From NCBI GenBank assembly GCA_963836695.1, contig CAWIKX010000006.1, forward strand, positions 376,170-440,169: a stretch of DNA of 64,000 nt, in the 5' to 3' direction. A program made the translations under genes and the position numbers. The notes under the pieces are model-generated. The model saw only the letters and a program-made list of their open reading frames with translations. It was not told where the DNA came from and did not search any database. Position 1 is the stretch's first letter, and each line of letters opens with the position of its first letter. Shown one piece after another: positions 7,542-16,673 of the stretch. The DNA is from Roseiarcus sp963836695 (GTDB lineage: Bacteria; Pseudomonadota; Alphaproteobacteria; Rhizobiales; Beijerinckiaceae).

Positions 7542-8798
7542 TCACGCTCCAAACCGCTCTGCTCGGAACGGGGCAGGGTCGACGAACGGCGCCTCGCCGG
7601 TCACGAGCTCCGCGATGAGACGGCCGGTGATCGGGCCGAGGGTAAGTCCGAGATGATGGTGACCGGAATCGAGCCATAGGCCTGGCTTGCCAGGGAAGGG
7701 CCCAATGACCGGCCGCATGTCCGGAAGGCAGGGGCGCCGGCCGAGCCAGGGCGAGGCGTCCTTCCGCGCGCCGATGGGGAACAGTTCCCGCGCGTAGGGC
7801 TCGACCCGCTCGAGATGCGCGGGCGAGGGGGGATCGTCGCGCCGTGCGAATTCCGCCCCGGTCGTCAGCCGAAGCCCTTGCGCCATCGGGGTGACGAGGT
7901 AGCCGCGCTCGAGGTCGAGGACCGGGCGCGTGAGACCGGCATTGCCCTTGGCCTCGTAATGCATATGGTAGCCGCGCTTGACGAAGAAGGGCAGGCGGAG
8001 GCCGAAGCGTCGCGAGAGCTCATCGGACCACGGCCCGAGCGCAATGACCACGTCGCGGGCGGCGAGCCGGCCCTTGTCCGTCGTTACCATCCAGCCGGAG
8101 CTCGAAGGCTCGAGGCTCAGCGCGTCTCCCCTCTCCATCCGGCCGCCGCGTTTGACGAACAGGGCGGCGTAGCTCTGGATCAGCCCGGCGGGATCGCCGG
8201 TCGACAGCGGCTCTGTGTAGTGAACGCCGCCAATCGCCTTGTCGCCCACGTGCGGCTCGAGGGCGGTCAGCCCGGCGCGATCAAGGACAACCGGCTTGAC
8301 GCCAAACGGCTTGAGCTCCTCAGCCTCGGCATGCGCCAGTTCGCGGCCCAGGGCGCCGCGATAGACCTTGATCCAGCCGCCAGTCCGCAAAAGTCCGGAC
8401 GCGCCCGCGTCCTGCGCGAGCTTCAGGTGCTCGGCCGCCGCGGCGAACAGGAGCGGGGCCATGACCTTGCCGGTCGCGGCCTTTCGCGTTTGCGTCGAGG
8501 CCTGGAAATAGCGCCAGATCGCAGGGGCGATCGACGGCAGCGAACCATGGCGCATATGGGCGCGGGGGTCCCGGTTCACCGCCGCTCGCGCGATCTCGCG
8601 GATCGCTCGTGGAAAAAGGTAGGGCAGCACCCCTTCGGTCTGGATGATGCCGCTGTTGCCGAAGCTCGTCTCGCCGGCCGCCTCAGGCAGACGATCGATG
8701 AGCGCCACCGTTCGGCCGCGAGCCTGAAGCGCGAGCGCCGCCGAGACGCCGACAATTCCGGCGCCCAGCACAATGACATCGACCGAGTGCGAGGGCAT
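7542..8798 (-). CDS. FAD-dependent D-amino-acid dehydrogenase/oxidase (DadA-like)
   Basis: 418 residues of the DAO (glycine/D-amino-acid oxidase) family. The N-terminus has the Rossmann FAD motif VIVLGAGIVGVSAALAL (GxGxxG). A later segment, VVIALGPWSDELSRRFGLRLP, and the C-terminal GLWLDSGHHHLGLTLGP, are typical of DadA-type enzymes. The expected reaction is oxidative deamination of a D- or secondary amino acid, with electrons passed to a membrane acceptor. It is transcribed divergently from purB, with 119 bp between. Its stop lies 19 bp from the end of the iteron element. The substrate is not predictable. Confidence 0.88.
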   Translation of the reverse strand: MPSHSVDVIVLGAGIVGVSAALALQARGRTVALIDRLPEAAGETSFGNSGIIQTEGVLPYLFPRAIREIARAAVNRDPRAHMRHGSLPSIAPAIWRYFQASTQTRKAATGKVMAPLLFAAAAEHLKLAQDAGASGLLRTGGWIKVYRGALGRELAHAEAEELKPFGVKPVVLDRAGLTALEPHVGDKAIGGVHYTEPLSTGDPAGLIQSYAALFVKRGGRMERGDALSLEPSSSGWMVTTDKGRLAARDVVIALGPWSDELSRRFGLRLPFFVKRGYHMHYEAKGNAGLTRPVLDLERGYLVTPMAQGLRLTTGAEFARRDDPPSPAHLERVEPYARELFPIGARKDASPWLGRRPCLPDMRPVIGPFPGKPGLWLDSGHHHLGLTLGPITGRLIAELVTGEAPFVDPAPFRAERFGA

Positions 8799-8917
8799 GA
8801 GACCGCTGGTTTCCCTGACCTGATGCGTCGCGCAGTCATGGCCGCGCTCGGCTCGATTCTAAACTTCCGTTCCTATAGACCCCGACCGAAAGGAACAAAC
8901 AGAAAGCATTCCTGCCA

Positions 8918-10222
8918 ATGATCCCCCGCTATTCCCGCCCTGAGATGACCGCTGTCTGGTCGCCCGAGACGCGCTTTCGCATCTGGTTCGAGATCGAGGC
9001 TTATGCTTCGGAAGCTATGGCCGAGATCGGTCTGATCCCAAAGGAAGCGGCCAAGGCGATCTGGGAAAAGGGGCGACAAGCCAAATTCGACGTCGCGCGG
9101 ATCGACGAGATCGAAAAGGTGACCAAGCATGATGTCATTGCGTTCTTGACGCACCTTGCCGAATTCGTTGGCCCCGAAGCGCGCTTCGTTCATTTGGGAC
9201 TGACGAGCTCCGATGTGCTTGACACATGCCTCGCCGTGCAGCTTGGCCGCGCGAGCGACATTCTCATCGCCGACCTCGACCTGCTCCTTGGCGCGCTGAA
9301 GCGCCGCGCTTTCGAGCATAAGATGACCCCGACGATTGGCCGCTCGCACGGCATCCACGCGGAGCCCACGACCTTCGGCCTGAAGCTCGCATTTGCGTAC
9401 GCGGAATTCGCTCGGGCCCGCGCCCGGCTTGTCGTGGCGCGTGAGGACATTTCCACTTGTGCGATCTCGGGCGCGATCGGCACTTTCGCCAACATTGACC
9501 CAAGAGTTGAAGCCTATGTGGCCGCAAAGCTGGACCTGAAGCCGGAACCGATTTCGACCCAGGTCATCCCGCGTGACCGTCACGCGGCCTTCTTCGCCAC
9601 GCTCGCCGTCGTCGCGTCCTCGGTCGAGCGGCTGGCGACCGAGATTCGCCATCTACAGCGCACCGAAGTGATGGAGGCGGAAGAGTTCTTCTCCGAAGGG
9701 CAGAAGGGCTCATCCGCCATGCCGCACAAGCGCAATCCGGTCCTGGCCGAAAACCTGACCGGGCTGGCGCGCATGGTTCGCTCCGCGGTGACGCCCGCGC
9801 TCGAGGACGTGGCGCTCTGGCACGAGCGCGATATTTCGCATTCGTCGGTCGAAAGGATGATAGGTCCCGACGCGACGATCACGCTCGATTTTGCGTTGGC
9901 GCGCCTCGCCGGCGTGATCGACAAGCTGGTGGTGTATCCGGAAGCGATGCGGAAAAACCTGGATCGGCTTGGCGGGCTTATCCATTCGCAGCGCGTGTTG
10001 CTGGCGTTGACCCAAAAGGGCGTCGCTCGCGACGAGGCTTATGCGCTTGTCCAGCGGAACGCGATGCCGGTCTGGCGCGGCGAGGGCGAGTTTCTCGATC
10101 TTCTCAAAGCGGACAAGGATGTCGACAAGGTCTTGACCGGCCAAGAGCTCGAGGCGCTGTTCGACCTCCATTATCACCTGAAACACGTCGATACGATCTT
10201 CGACCGGGTGTTCGCGGAATGA
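8918..10222 (+). CDS. purB: Adenylosuccinate lyase PurB
   Basis: 434 residues, the normal length. It cleaves SAICAR and adenylosuccinate with release of fumarate, acting twice in purine synthesis in the cytoplasm. Family marks are the N-terminal MIPRYSRPEMTAVWS, the TSSDVLDTCLAVQL region, GRSHGIHAEPTTFG (catalytic His segment) and the fumarase/aspartase signature SSAMPHKRNP. The alphaproteobacterial form starts in just this way, so the ATG at 8918 is confident although no strong Shine-Dalgarno sequence is visible. It stands alone between a divergent oxidase gene and an opposing PIN-domain gene. Confidence 0.97.
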   Translation: MIPRYSRPEMTAVWSPETRFRIWFEIEAYASEAMAEIGLIPKEAAKAIWEKGRQAKFDVARIDEIEKVTKHDVIAFLTHLAEFVGPEARFVHLGLTSSDVLDTCLAVQLGRASDILIADLDLLLGALKRRAFEHKMTPTIGRSHGIHAEPTTFGLKLAFAYAEFARARARLVVAREDISTCAISGAIGTFANIDPRVEAYVAAKLDLKPEPISTQVIPRDRHAAFFATLAVVASSVERLATEIRHLQRTEVMEAEEFFSEGQKGSSAMPHKRNPVLAENLTGLARMVRSAVTPALEDVALWHERDISHSSVERMIGPDATITLDFALARLAGVIDKLVVYPEAMRKNLDRLGGLIHSQRVLLALTQKGVARDEAYALVQRNAMPVWRGEGEFLDLLKADKDVDKVLTGQELEALFDLHYHLKHVDTIFDRVFAE

Positions 10223-10312
10223 TGCACGACCCCCTCAATGTCCCGCAGACCGCGCGCCGAGCCGAACGCGTGCTCAAGCTGCCGCGCCACCTTCCACAGG
10301 CGGCGCGACCCG

Positions 10313-10981
10313 TCAGGAAACCGCGCTCGGCTCGTGTTCGGCTGGCGCCGCTTCGGGAATGGTGAGCGCTTGGCGAAAGGGCTGGATGCGGGTCAACCGC
10401 ACCGCGGCCATGACGTCGGAATTGGCCCGCGCCTCCTCGGCATAATCTTGCAGGCGCAGGAGAGAGAGCCGCGCGCTGCCCTTAGCCTCGCTTGCGCTCA
10501 AGTCGTCGAACATGAGGAACTTGAGATCGGTGACGCCGCCCGCTTCTTTCACCCACAGCGCCGAGGCGATTTGGATGGCGTCGCTCAACGACATCATTCG
10601 TGGCTTTTCCTCCGTTCCGCGCAGGCCGACCGGTCTTTGCCATTTGGCGTCACGAAGTCGCGCCACGCGCAGCATCGTATTCGGGTCGGGCGTCACCAGG
10701 GTCGCCAGCGAGCGGATATAACGGGTCAATTCGTGAAGGGTTTTGAAGCGTCCGCGAACAAACATCGACGGCTTAAGCTCGGCGAACAGCATGCTGCTCA
10801 TCCAAACTCGACGTTTCGCAACGGCAGCTTGGGTCAACAGATTGTCGATGTGCTCTTCGGCGTCACCCGAAACACCGCTGGCGTGCCGCAGAAAGACGTT
10901 CGTGTGAAGGAAATGGTGGCCGCAGTCGGATTGACCCGAGCGCGCATCCGCTTGGGGAAATGGGGGCATCTTACGTTCCAT
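10313..10981 (-). CDS. PIN-domain protein (VapC-like) with altered first catalytic residue
   Basis: 222 residues. The N-terminal FLHTNVFLRHA matches the PIN motif (F/Y)LDTNVFL, except that the invariant metal-binding aspartate is histidine (CAC for GAC). Later PIN features are present: SSMLFAEL, LSDAIQIASAL with a conserved acidic residue, and LKFLMFDD. PIN proteins are Mg-dependent ribonucleases, often toxins of type II systems. No antitoxin-sized gene overlaps or abuts this one, so it looks like an orphan. The D-to-H change suggests it is inactive or repurposed (inference). Residues 1-20 are poorly conserved, so the true start could be slightly downstream. Confidence 0.72.
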   Translation of the reverse strand: MERKMPPFPQADARSGQSDCGHHFLHTNVFLRHASGVSGDAEEHIDNLLTQAAVAKRRVWMSSMLFAELKPSMFVRGRFKTLHELTRYIRSLATLVTPDPNTMLRVARLRDAKWQRPVGLRGTEEKPRMMSLSDAIQIASALWVKEAGGVTDLKFLMFDDLSASEAKGSARLSLLRLQDYAEEARANSDVMAAVRLTRIQPFRQALTIPEAAPAEHEPSAVS

Positions 10982-11260
10982 AGGTCACTTGCTGAGGCTG
11001 GTTCGCTCGCCAGAGCGAGTCGATAAAGGCAGCCTGCAGCAATCCTCTTAACAAGGGGCCACTCTGCGCCTTTCAGCGCGGGTGCAATCGATTAGACATG
11101 AACCAAGGACGGGGGAACGTGAGGCGCGTCACACAACGAATTGGTCGCGTGGCTTCTAAAAAAGGCAGCGGGACTCATGTGGACGCTCCCTCTGCGACCG
11201 GTCCGTAGAGGCATGAGACTGGGAAGGCGACCTCTGGCTTGAGCGCGCTGGCCGACGCGC

Positions 11261-12058
11261 CTATCCGGGATGGGTCTCCGTTGCATCCCGCCGGCTCCGC
11301 GACGGACGATACCCAGCCGCGCGCGCATCCGTTTCACACATATAGCCGCCGCGGCGCGTCCGGCCATAATAACGGGTTCCCGAGTAGTGGTAGATATGGC
11401 TCGGCGTATTGGCCCATACGATCGTGCCAGACGGGCATCGGGCGCGGGCCGCCAGTTCGGTCGTGTATTGGCCAGCCTCCAGCGCCCCGGGCGCGCCGGT
11501 GTTCGTCGCTGGCGCCAAAGTCGAAGCGGACGGATGCCACCAGGGGAACGAGGAGCCGGACTGGGAGGCGGGCGCAGGCGCCGGCGCGGGAGCGAAACCG
11601 CCGGAGGGCGAGGCGGCGGCCGAGCCCTGACGGGTGCGGCACTGAGCGAGAAACTGCGGCCAGGATTGGCCGCCGGTGGTTCCAGCCGCCTTGGCGTCTT
11701 TCCATTGGCTTGCGCATACCTTCATGACGCTTTGGCCGGCCGAGGCCGCGCCGACACTTGACGCGGACGCCGAAGCCGGCGCCGAAGGCTGCGACCATGG
11801 GAACAGTGAACCTGAAGGAGCGCCAGGCACGGGAGCGGCCGTCGAGGATGGGCCGGCGGGGGCGCCCTGGCGGGTACGGCACTGCGCCAGAAACTGCGGC
11901 CAGGACTGGCCGTCAGTCGCTCCCGACACCTGAGCCTGCTTCCATTCGGTTGCGCATGTTCTCATGATGCTTTCGGCGCTCGCCGCGCTTGGACCGCCGA
12001 GAGCAAGTCCGAGGGCGATCGCCACCGCCGTCAGCCAAGAAACGAACGAGTTGCGCAT
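11261..12058 (-). CDS. Secreted protein with two EWKxA/SWPQF repeats and a GYMCE C-terminal domain
   Basis: 265 residues. A signal peptide (SWLTAVAIALGLALGGPSAA, cleaved near ASAE) is followed by two near-identical repeats of about 35 residues, each with a C-x5-W pair and ending GQSWPQFLAQCRTRQG. Each repeat is followed by a Pro/Ala/Ser-rich linker. The C-terminus has the NTPSHIYHYSGTRYYG and GGYMCETDARAAG segments found in many small exported proteins of Rhizobiales. A good ribosome-binding site (GGGGAGCAAC) supports the ATG at 12058. It should be a periplasmic or secreted protein with disulfides. Its function is unknown. Confidence 0.78.
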   Translation of the reverse strand: MRNSFVSWLTAVAIALGLALGGPSAASAESIMRTCATEWKQAQVSGATDGQSWPQFLAQCRTRQGAPAGPSSTAAPVPGAPSGSLFPWSQPSAPASASASSVGAASAGQSVMKVCASQWKDAKAAGTTGGQSWPQFLAQCRTRQGSAAASPSGGFAPAPAPAPASQSGSSFPWWHPSASTLAPATNTGAPGALEAGQYTTELAARARCPSGTIVWANTPSHIYHYSGTRYYGRTRRGGYMCETDARAAGYRPSRSRRDATETHPG

Positions 12059-12226
12059 GTTGCTCCCCAGGCCGCACCCTGATTGGGCGCGGCCTCAGCC
12101 TATCGCGAGCAGGACCGCTTCGCCAAGCCGCTTGTCCGCGCGGCGTTAGCCATCGGCGGCTTACGTTGCGACAGTCTCATTCATCGAACTTGCCAGCCGG
12201 AGCGGGGCGCGATAGCGGTCCGGCGC

Positions 12227-12784
12227 ATGAGCCGGGCCAGTGACGCGCCAATGTCCTCACCTGCGATCGTCCTTACGTCCTACATGGCCGCGCCCGGACG
12301 CGAGTGCGGCGCCTGCACCCTTTGTTGCAAAGTCTATGCGCTGCCCGAATTCGCCAAGCCGCCCGGCGCATGGTGCAAGCATTGCACACCAGGAACGGGC
12401 TGCGCGATCCATGACGCTCCGCCGGCCCAATGCCGGCAATTTTTCTGCCTGTGGATGACTGACGGGACAATGCCGGCCGACTGGAAGCCTGATCGGGCGC
12501 GATTCGTGCTCTCCGTCTACCCGACGAACGGCTTCGTCTACGGGCAGGTCGACCCCGGCTCTCCTGGCGCGTGGCGGAAGAAGCCCTATTTCGATGGCTT
12601 GCGCGCGATGGCGAAGACGTTGCTCGAACAGAAGCGACACGTAATCATGTTCGTCGGCGACCAGGCGACGCTCGTCATGCCCGAGGGGGCTTTGCCGCTT
12701 GGCGCGATGACCGAGAATGACAATTTCCGTATCGAACCAGCGTTTGGACCGAACGGGCCCACATGGCGCGCGGCGAAAATCTGA
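12227..12784 (+). CDS. Cysteine-cluster protein (YkgJ-like zinc/iron-chelating family)
   Basis: About 185 residues from the ATG at 12227. A dense set of cysteines near the N-terminus, RECGACTLCCKVYALPEF, then WCKHC, GCAIHD and PAQCRQFFC, is the arrangement of the CxxCxxCC (YkgJ/UPF0153) family, which is thought to bind a metal or Fe-S centre. The frame is open upstream to 12083, but the extra N-terminus is not family-like. An alternative ATG at 12251 is equally possible. No ribosome-binding site decides between them. It is isolated between a divergent secreted protein and an SH3 protein. The cellular role is unknown. Confidence 0.8.
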   Translation: MSRASDAPMSSPAIVLTSYMAAPGRECGACTLCCKVYALPEFAKPPGAWCKHCTPGTGCAIHDAPPAQCRQFFCLWMTDGTMPADWKPDRARFVLSVYPTNGFVYGQVDPGSPGAWRKKPYFDGLRAMAKTLLEQKRHVIMFVGDQATLVMPEGALPLGAMTENDNFRIEPAFGPNGPTWRAAKI

Positions 12785-12892
12785 GTTCCCGTCATCGGTT
12801 GGGCAGGCGTATTTCCGCCAAAGAGGTGTACCACCGTCCCGCGGGGAAGCAGACTGAGACGATGCGTTGCCGCGAATGAGAGGGTCACCACG

Positions 12893-13276
12893 ATGATTGC
12901 GCGTCTTTGCCTTGGGCTTGGCGTGTACATCGCTCTGGCCGCGCCGGTGCTCGCGAAACTGGCGATGACGGGGGTGCCGGTTTCGATGCGCGCCGGCCCG
13001 AGCGGAAAGACCGGTGTTGTGCAGCACATTCCCCAAACCGCCGAAATCGAATTGCTGAAATGCGCTCGCGGCTGGTGTCGCGTGTCGTGGAGAGGCCGAT
13101 TTGGCTACGTTCCGGAGGAAGCGGTCGTGCTCGGGCCTCCTCCAGCGACTTTGCCTGCCGGTGAGATGCCGCCGCCCTTCGTCAATGTGCAGCCTACCTA
13201 TGTCACGCCCCCAGCATGGCGGTGGACAGGCCCCTATCTTGGCGTTAACGGCGGGTTCGGTTCGACCTCCTGGTAG
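12893..13276 (+). CDS. Secreted SH3b-domain protein ending in a porin-like stub
   Basis: 127 residues. A signal peptide (LCLGLGVYIALAAPVLA) precedes a bacterial SH3 domain (VSMRAGPSGKTGVVQHIP, then RGWCRVSWRGRFGYVP). After a proline-rich linker the protein ends with WTGPYLGVNGGFGSTSW and a stop. That final phrase is how many Omp25/Omp31-type outer-membrane barrels of Rhizobiales begin (W-T-G-x-Y-x-G-x-N-x-G-x-G). No barrel follows in any frame. The gene may be a truncated SH3-porin fusion or a stable short form. SH3b domains of this type usually bind cell-wall peptides. Confidence 0.75.
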   Translation: MIARLCLGLGVYIALAAPVLAKLAMTGVPVSMRAGPSGKTGVVQHIPQTAEIELLKCARGWCRVSWRGRFGYVPEEAVVLGPPPATLPAGEMPPPFVNVQPTYVTPPAWRWTGPYLGVNGGFGSTSW

Positions 13277-13360
13277 CGCTGAGCGTCCTCTCGGGGGCGG
13301 CCCTACCCAGAAGCGCCGCTGAACACTATATTTGAGCCTGATCCCTTTCTCATCGAGGAG

Positions 13361-14395
13361 ATGGAGCGCGTGACCACAAGCCACGAGCCGGAAAAAATTC
13401 CCGTCACCGTCCTCACCGGTTATCTCGGCGCGGGTAAGACGACCCTGCTCAATCGTATTTTGAGCGAACCGCACGGCAAACGCTACGCGGTCGTCGTCAA
13501 CGAGTTCGGCGAGATCGGCATCGACAACGAGCTTGTCATCGGGGCCGACGAAGAAGTGTTCGAGATGAACAATGGCTGTATCTGCTGCACGGTGCGCGGC
13601 GACCTCATCCGCATCATCGAGGGGTTGATGAAGCGAAAAGGCCGGTTCGACGCCATCATCGTTGAGACCACCGGACTCGCCGATCCGGCGCCGGTGGCGC
13701 AGACTTTCTTCGTCGACGAGGATGTGAAGGAGGCGGCGAGGCTCGACGCGGTGGTGACGGTCGCCGACGCCAAGTGGCTCGCCCAGCGCTTGCGCGACGC
13801 GCCCGAAGCCAAGAACCAGATCGCCTTCGCCGACGTCATCATCATCAATAAGACCGACTTGGTCAGCGCGGCGGAATTGCGTGAGGTTGAGGGGCGCATT
13901 CGGGCTATCAACCCTTACGCGACGCTGCATCGGGCGAAGAAATGCGACATCGCGCTCGCCGACGTGCTCGAGCGCCGAGCCTTCGATCTCGACCGCATCC
14001 TCGACATCGAACCCGACTTCCTCGTCGGCGAGGACGACCACGATCACGATCATCACGACGGTGAGCATCAACATCATGGCCTCAAGCACTATCACGACGA
14101 GGACATGCAGTCGGTGGCGATAAGGCTCGATGGCGACGTTGACCCAGCCAAGTTCATGCCCTGGATCAATCGCCTCACCCAGGAGCAGGGGCCAAATATC
14201 CTGCGGTGCAAAGGCATCGTGGCGATGAAGGGCGATCCCAACCGCTTCGTCTTCCAGGGCGTGCATATGATGCTCGACGGCGATTCGCAGCGCGAGTGGA
14301 GACCGGACGAGAAACGTGAGTCGAAGGTCGTGTTCATTGGCCGGGATCTTCAGGAAGAGGAAATCCGCAGCGGGTTCCTGGACTGTGCGGCTTGA
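13361..14395 (+). CDS. CobW/COG0523-family GTPase (putative metallochaperone)
   Basis: 344 residues. It has the G1 P-loop TGYLGAGKTTLLNRIL (about residues 19-34), the metal-binding CxCC motif (NGCICC, residues 71-76), ETTGLADPAPV, and the G4 motif NKTDL. A histidine-rich linker at about residues 226-248 is followed by the CobW C-terminal domain. COG0523 proteins use GTP to insert or traffic Zn, Co or other metals. The ATG at 13361 has GAGGAG directly against it. A GTG at 13370 has the same GAGGAG at proper spacing and may be the real start. A WD40 gene follows after 15 bp, a conserved pairing in alphaproteobacteria. Confidence 0.92.
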   Translation: MERVTTSHEPEKIPVTVLTGYLGAGKTTLLNRILSEPHGKRYAVVVNEFGEIGIDNELVIGADEEVFEMNNGCICCTVRGDLIRIIEGLMKRKGRFDAIIVETTGLADPAPVAQTFFVDEDVKEAARLDAVVTVADAKWLAQRLRDAPEAKNQIAFADVIIINKTDLVSAAELREVEGRIRAINPYATLHRAKKCDIALADVLERRAFDLDRILDIEPDFLVGEDDHDHDHHDGEHQHHGLKHYHDEDMQSVAIRLDGDVDPAKFMPWINRLTQEQGPNILRCKGIVAMKGDPNRFVFQGVHMMLDGDSQREWRPDEKRESKVVFIGRDLQEEEIRSGFLDCAA

Positions 14396-14410
14396 TCGCC
14401 TCTCGGCTCC

Positions 14411-15412
14411 ATGACTGAAGCTCAAGCCGCCTCTTCGCTGGCGCAGCACGCGCGGGTCATCGACGCAGGGGCGCATGTTGTGGCTGCGGCGTTCCTCGAC
14501 GGCACACCGGCGTTGGCGCTCGCCGATGGCGGCGTGCTGATCGGCGAGCCCGAGGAGCAAAAGCGGGTCGTCGTCCACCCCAACGCGGCGATGCTGACTG
14601 CGGTTAGTGACGGCAGGGCGCTGCTCACCGGAGGTGACGACGGACGCGTCGTCGCGGTGCGGCCCGACGGGGCCTTTCAGGAAATCGCGGACGAGAAGGG
14701 CAAATGGATCGACGCGCTCGCTTTGCGCGGCAAGGCTTATGCCTGGAGCGCGGGAAAACAGGTTCGGGCGCGCGACGAGACTGGGAGCGTCAAGTCGTGG
14801 AGCGCGCCGACGACGGCTCGCGGCCTGAGCTTTCAACCAAAGGGGTTTCGCCTGGCGGCGACTCATTACAATGGCGCGACGCTCTGGTTTCCGAAGGTGG
14901 AGGGAGATCCACAGACCCTGGAATGGAAGGGGGCGCATCTCGACGTCACCTTCTCGCCCGACGGGCGCTTCCTCGTCACTTCGATGCAGGAGAACGCGTT
15001 GCATGGCTGGCGAATCCAGGATTCGCGCAACATGCGAATGACCGGGTATCCGGCGAAGACACGCTCCCTTTCCTGGTCGCATGACGGCCAATGGCTTGCC
15101 ACCTCCGGCGCCGACGCCGCCGTCGTCTGGCCTTTCAAGGACAAGGACGGCCCGATGGGCAAGGCCCCGCGCGAGTGCGGCGTTCGCCAGGCGAGAGTGA
15201 CCCAGGTCGCCTTTCATCCGAAGGCGCTCGTCGTCGCCATTGGCTACGCCGATGGCCTGGTTCTCCTCGTCCGCCTTGGCGACGCCGCCGAAATCCTGGT
15301 GCGCCCTCCGGGCGATGGCGCGGCCAGCGCGCTTGGCTGGAATGCGACAGGCTCCCAGCTCTTGTTCGGTCTGGAGTCCGGCGCCGCCGGGCTTCTCAGT
15401 CTTCCGGCCTGA
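14411..15412 (+). CDS. WD40-repeat protein linked to the CobW GTPase
   Basis: 333 residues of beta-propeller repeats, with blades such as LLTGGDDGRVVAVRPDG, DVTFSPDGRFLVTSMQ, SLSWSHDGQWLATSGAD and QVAFHPKALVVAIGYADG. There is no signal peptide, so it should be cytoplasmic. It starts 15 bp after the stop of the CobW gene and is surely co-transcribed. The GTPase-WD40 pair is recurrent in alphaproteobacterial genomes, which suggests that the propeller is a scaffold or partner in the same metal pathway (inference). It is complete, with no frame problems. Confidence 0.87.
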   Translation: MTEAQAASSLAQHARVIDAGAHVVAAAFLDGTPALALADGGVLIGEPEEQKRVVVHPNAAMLTAVSDGRALLTGGDDGRVVAVRPDGAFQEIADEKGKWIDALALRGKAYAWSAGKQVRARDETGSVKSWSAPTTARGLSFQPKGFRLAATHYNGATLWFPKVEGDPQTLEWKGAHLDVTFSPDGRFLVTSMQENALHGWRIQDSRNMRMTGYPAKTRSLSWSHDGQWLATSGADAAVVWPFKDKDGPMGKAPRECGVRQARVTQVAFHPKALVVAIGYADGLVLLVRLGDAAEILVRPPGDGAASALGWNATGSQLLFGLESGAAGLLSLPA

Positions 15413-15489
15413 AAGCCCGGCGCTTGGGGCCTAGGCTCGGTAGGCCTTCGACAGGGGTTTGCGATAGGCTTTCGCATGACGCTTGCGCG

Positions 15490-16673
15490 TCATTCCCGCA
15501 GGCCGTGTCGAGTTCCAGCCGCGCCAACCTGCGCGGCAACCCCAGGATGAGCTGTCTCGTCCACCCGCGCCGCGTTGCTTTCGGGCAAACCCTTCGGCCT
15601 CACGCCCGGCGGGCAAACCAAAAAGCGCTCGGTAGGCATCCACCAGACCTCGTCAGGATGATATTTTTCCAGCGCCTTCCAGTCGAAGTCGCAAGACCAG
15701 TGGTCCATCCAAACCACGCGGTGGGCGTGCTGTAAAACCATCGAGGGGAAATACCCACCTGTGAATGAGTCGCCAAGAATCAGAATCGTTGGCCCTGCCT
15801 TTTCGGATGTTTCAATAAAGTCCCCGAACGGATCCGAAGACTGGAGGACTTTTTTTCCGGGGGGAGCGTCAGGTACTGTGCATATTCCGAAACGGCGTCA
15901 CCAATGCCTAACATGCGCGCCAGATCGCCGCCTTTGCGTTGCGTCATGGGCCCAAGCGCGGAGCTTGGCTCGATTCGCCAGTCTGGGCGTGCGTCCGCCT
16001 CGACGATCGCGTTGTACCCGGCGAGAGCGCCCCGAAAGGTCCAATGGGTATCGTGCATGTAGAAGACGGAGCCTTCCGCCCGGGCTTTCTTGATCGCCGG
16101 CCGCAGATCGGCGGTGGGCACGCCCTTCGTCGCGAGCCTGGCGAGCAGCAAGTCGTACTCGGTCGGCTTGCCTGGATTTTGCGCCCAGTGCGGCAGGTCG
16201 TCCTGATAAATTGTCGACCCATTTGGCGGCATGGCGACCAGGAACCGGACGCCGCGCGCATAAAGTTCTTCGTTCATGCGTTGAAGCGTCGCCGCGGTCT
16301 CGGCCACCCCCTCGTCCCGAACGAGGAGGCCCGCGCTTTGCCGCACCGCATTCTCGCCGAGATAGACCATGCGCCCGTCGCGACCGACAAGCACCGAATT
16401 GTTGCCGAATCCAAGCATCGGTTTCGTCAGTTCCCGATGCGCCGTGATCAGCTTCTGCCGCAGGCCGAAATGATCCTTCAGATAGGCGTCGACCGCGGCC
16501 GGCAATGCGAGCCAACCCGCCCCGGTGATGGGCAGCCGGGGCGCTGGTGCAAGGGAGCGCCCTTCCTTGAGGACGGTCGCGGGACTGTCGGGCGCGACGA
16601 GACCCACCACCAGCGGCGTCGCCAGAACGAAAAACGCGACAATAGCGAATATCCGACGATTGCGCGCAAGCAT
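15490..16673 (-). pseudogene. AlgX/AlgJ-like SGNH protein, paralogue 1 (frameshift at A7)
   Basis: An N-terminal membrane anchor (FAIVAFFVLATPLVVGLV) is followed by the SGNH-like domain of the alginate O-acetyltransferase AlgX/AlgJ group: MHDTHWTFRGALAGYNAI carries the Asp-x-His pair. In the other frame, LILGDSFTGGYFP carries the catalytic serine, followed by PDEVWWMPTERFLVC. The frames switch at a run of seven A residues on the coding strand (15850-15856). One more A would restore one reading frame of about 394 residues. All catalytic residues are present, so this copy is functional if the frameshift is an error. Its ATG shares one base with the stop of paralogue 2 (TAATG), suggesting translational coupling. 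Confidence 0.82.

Noticed and set aside
12257..15217. A 986-codon open frame on the minus strand
   Set aside because: It lies antisense to the YkgJ-like, SH3, CobW and WD40 genes, all of which have clear motifs and start signals. Its translation is Arg/His-rich with no recognisable domain, as expected for a shadow in high-GC DNA.
15477..15492. Rho-independent terminator between the WD40 and SGNH genes (TGACGC-TTGC-GCGTCA hairpin)
   Set aside because: The stem is only six base pairs and lacks a T-tract on either strand, so I do not list it as a terminator.
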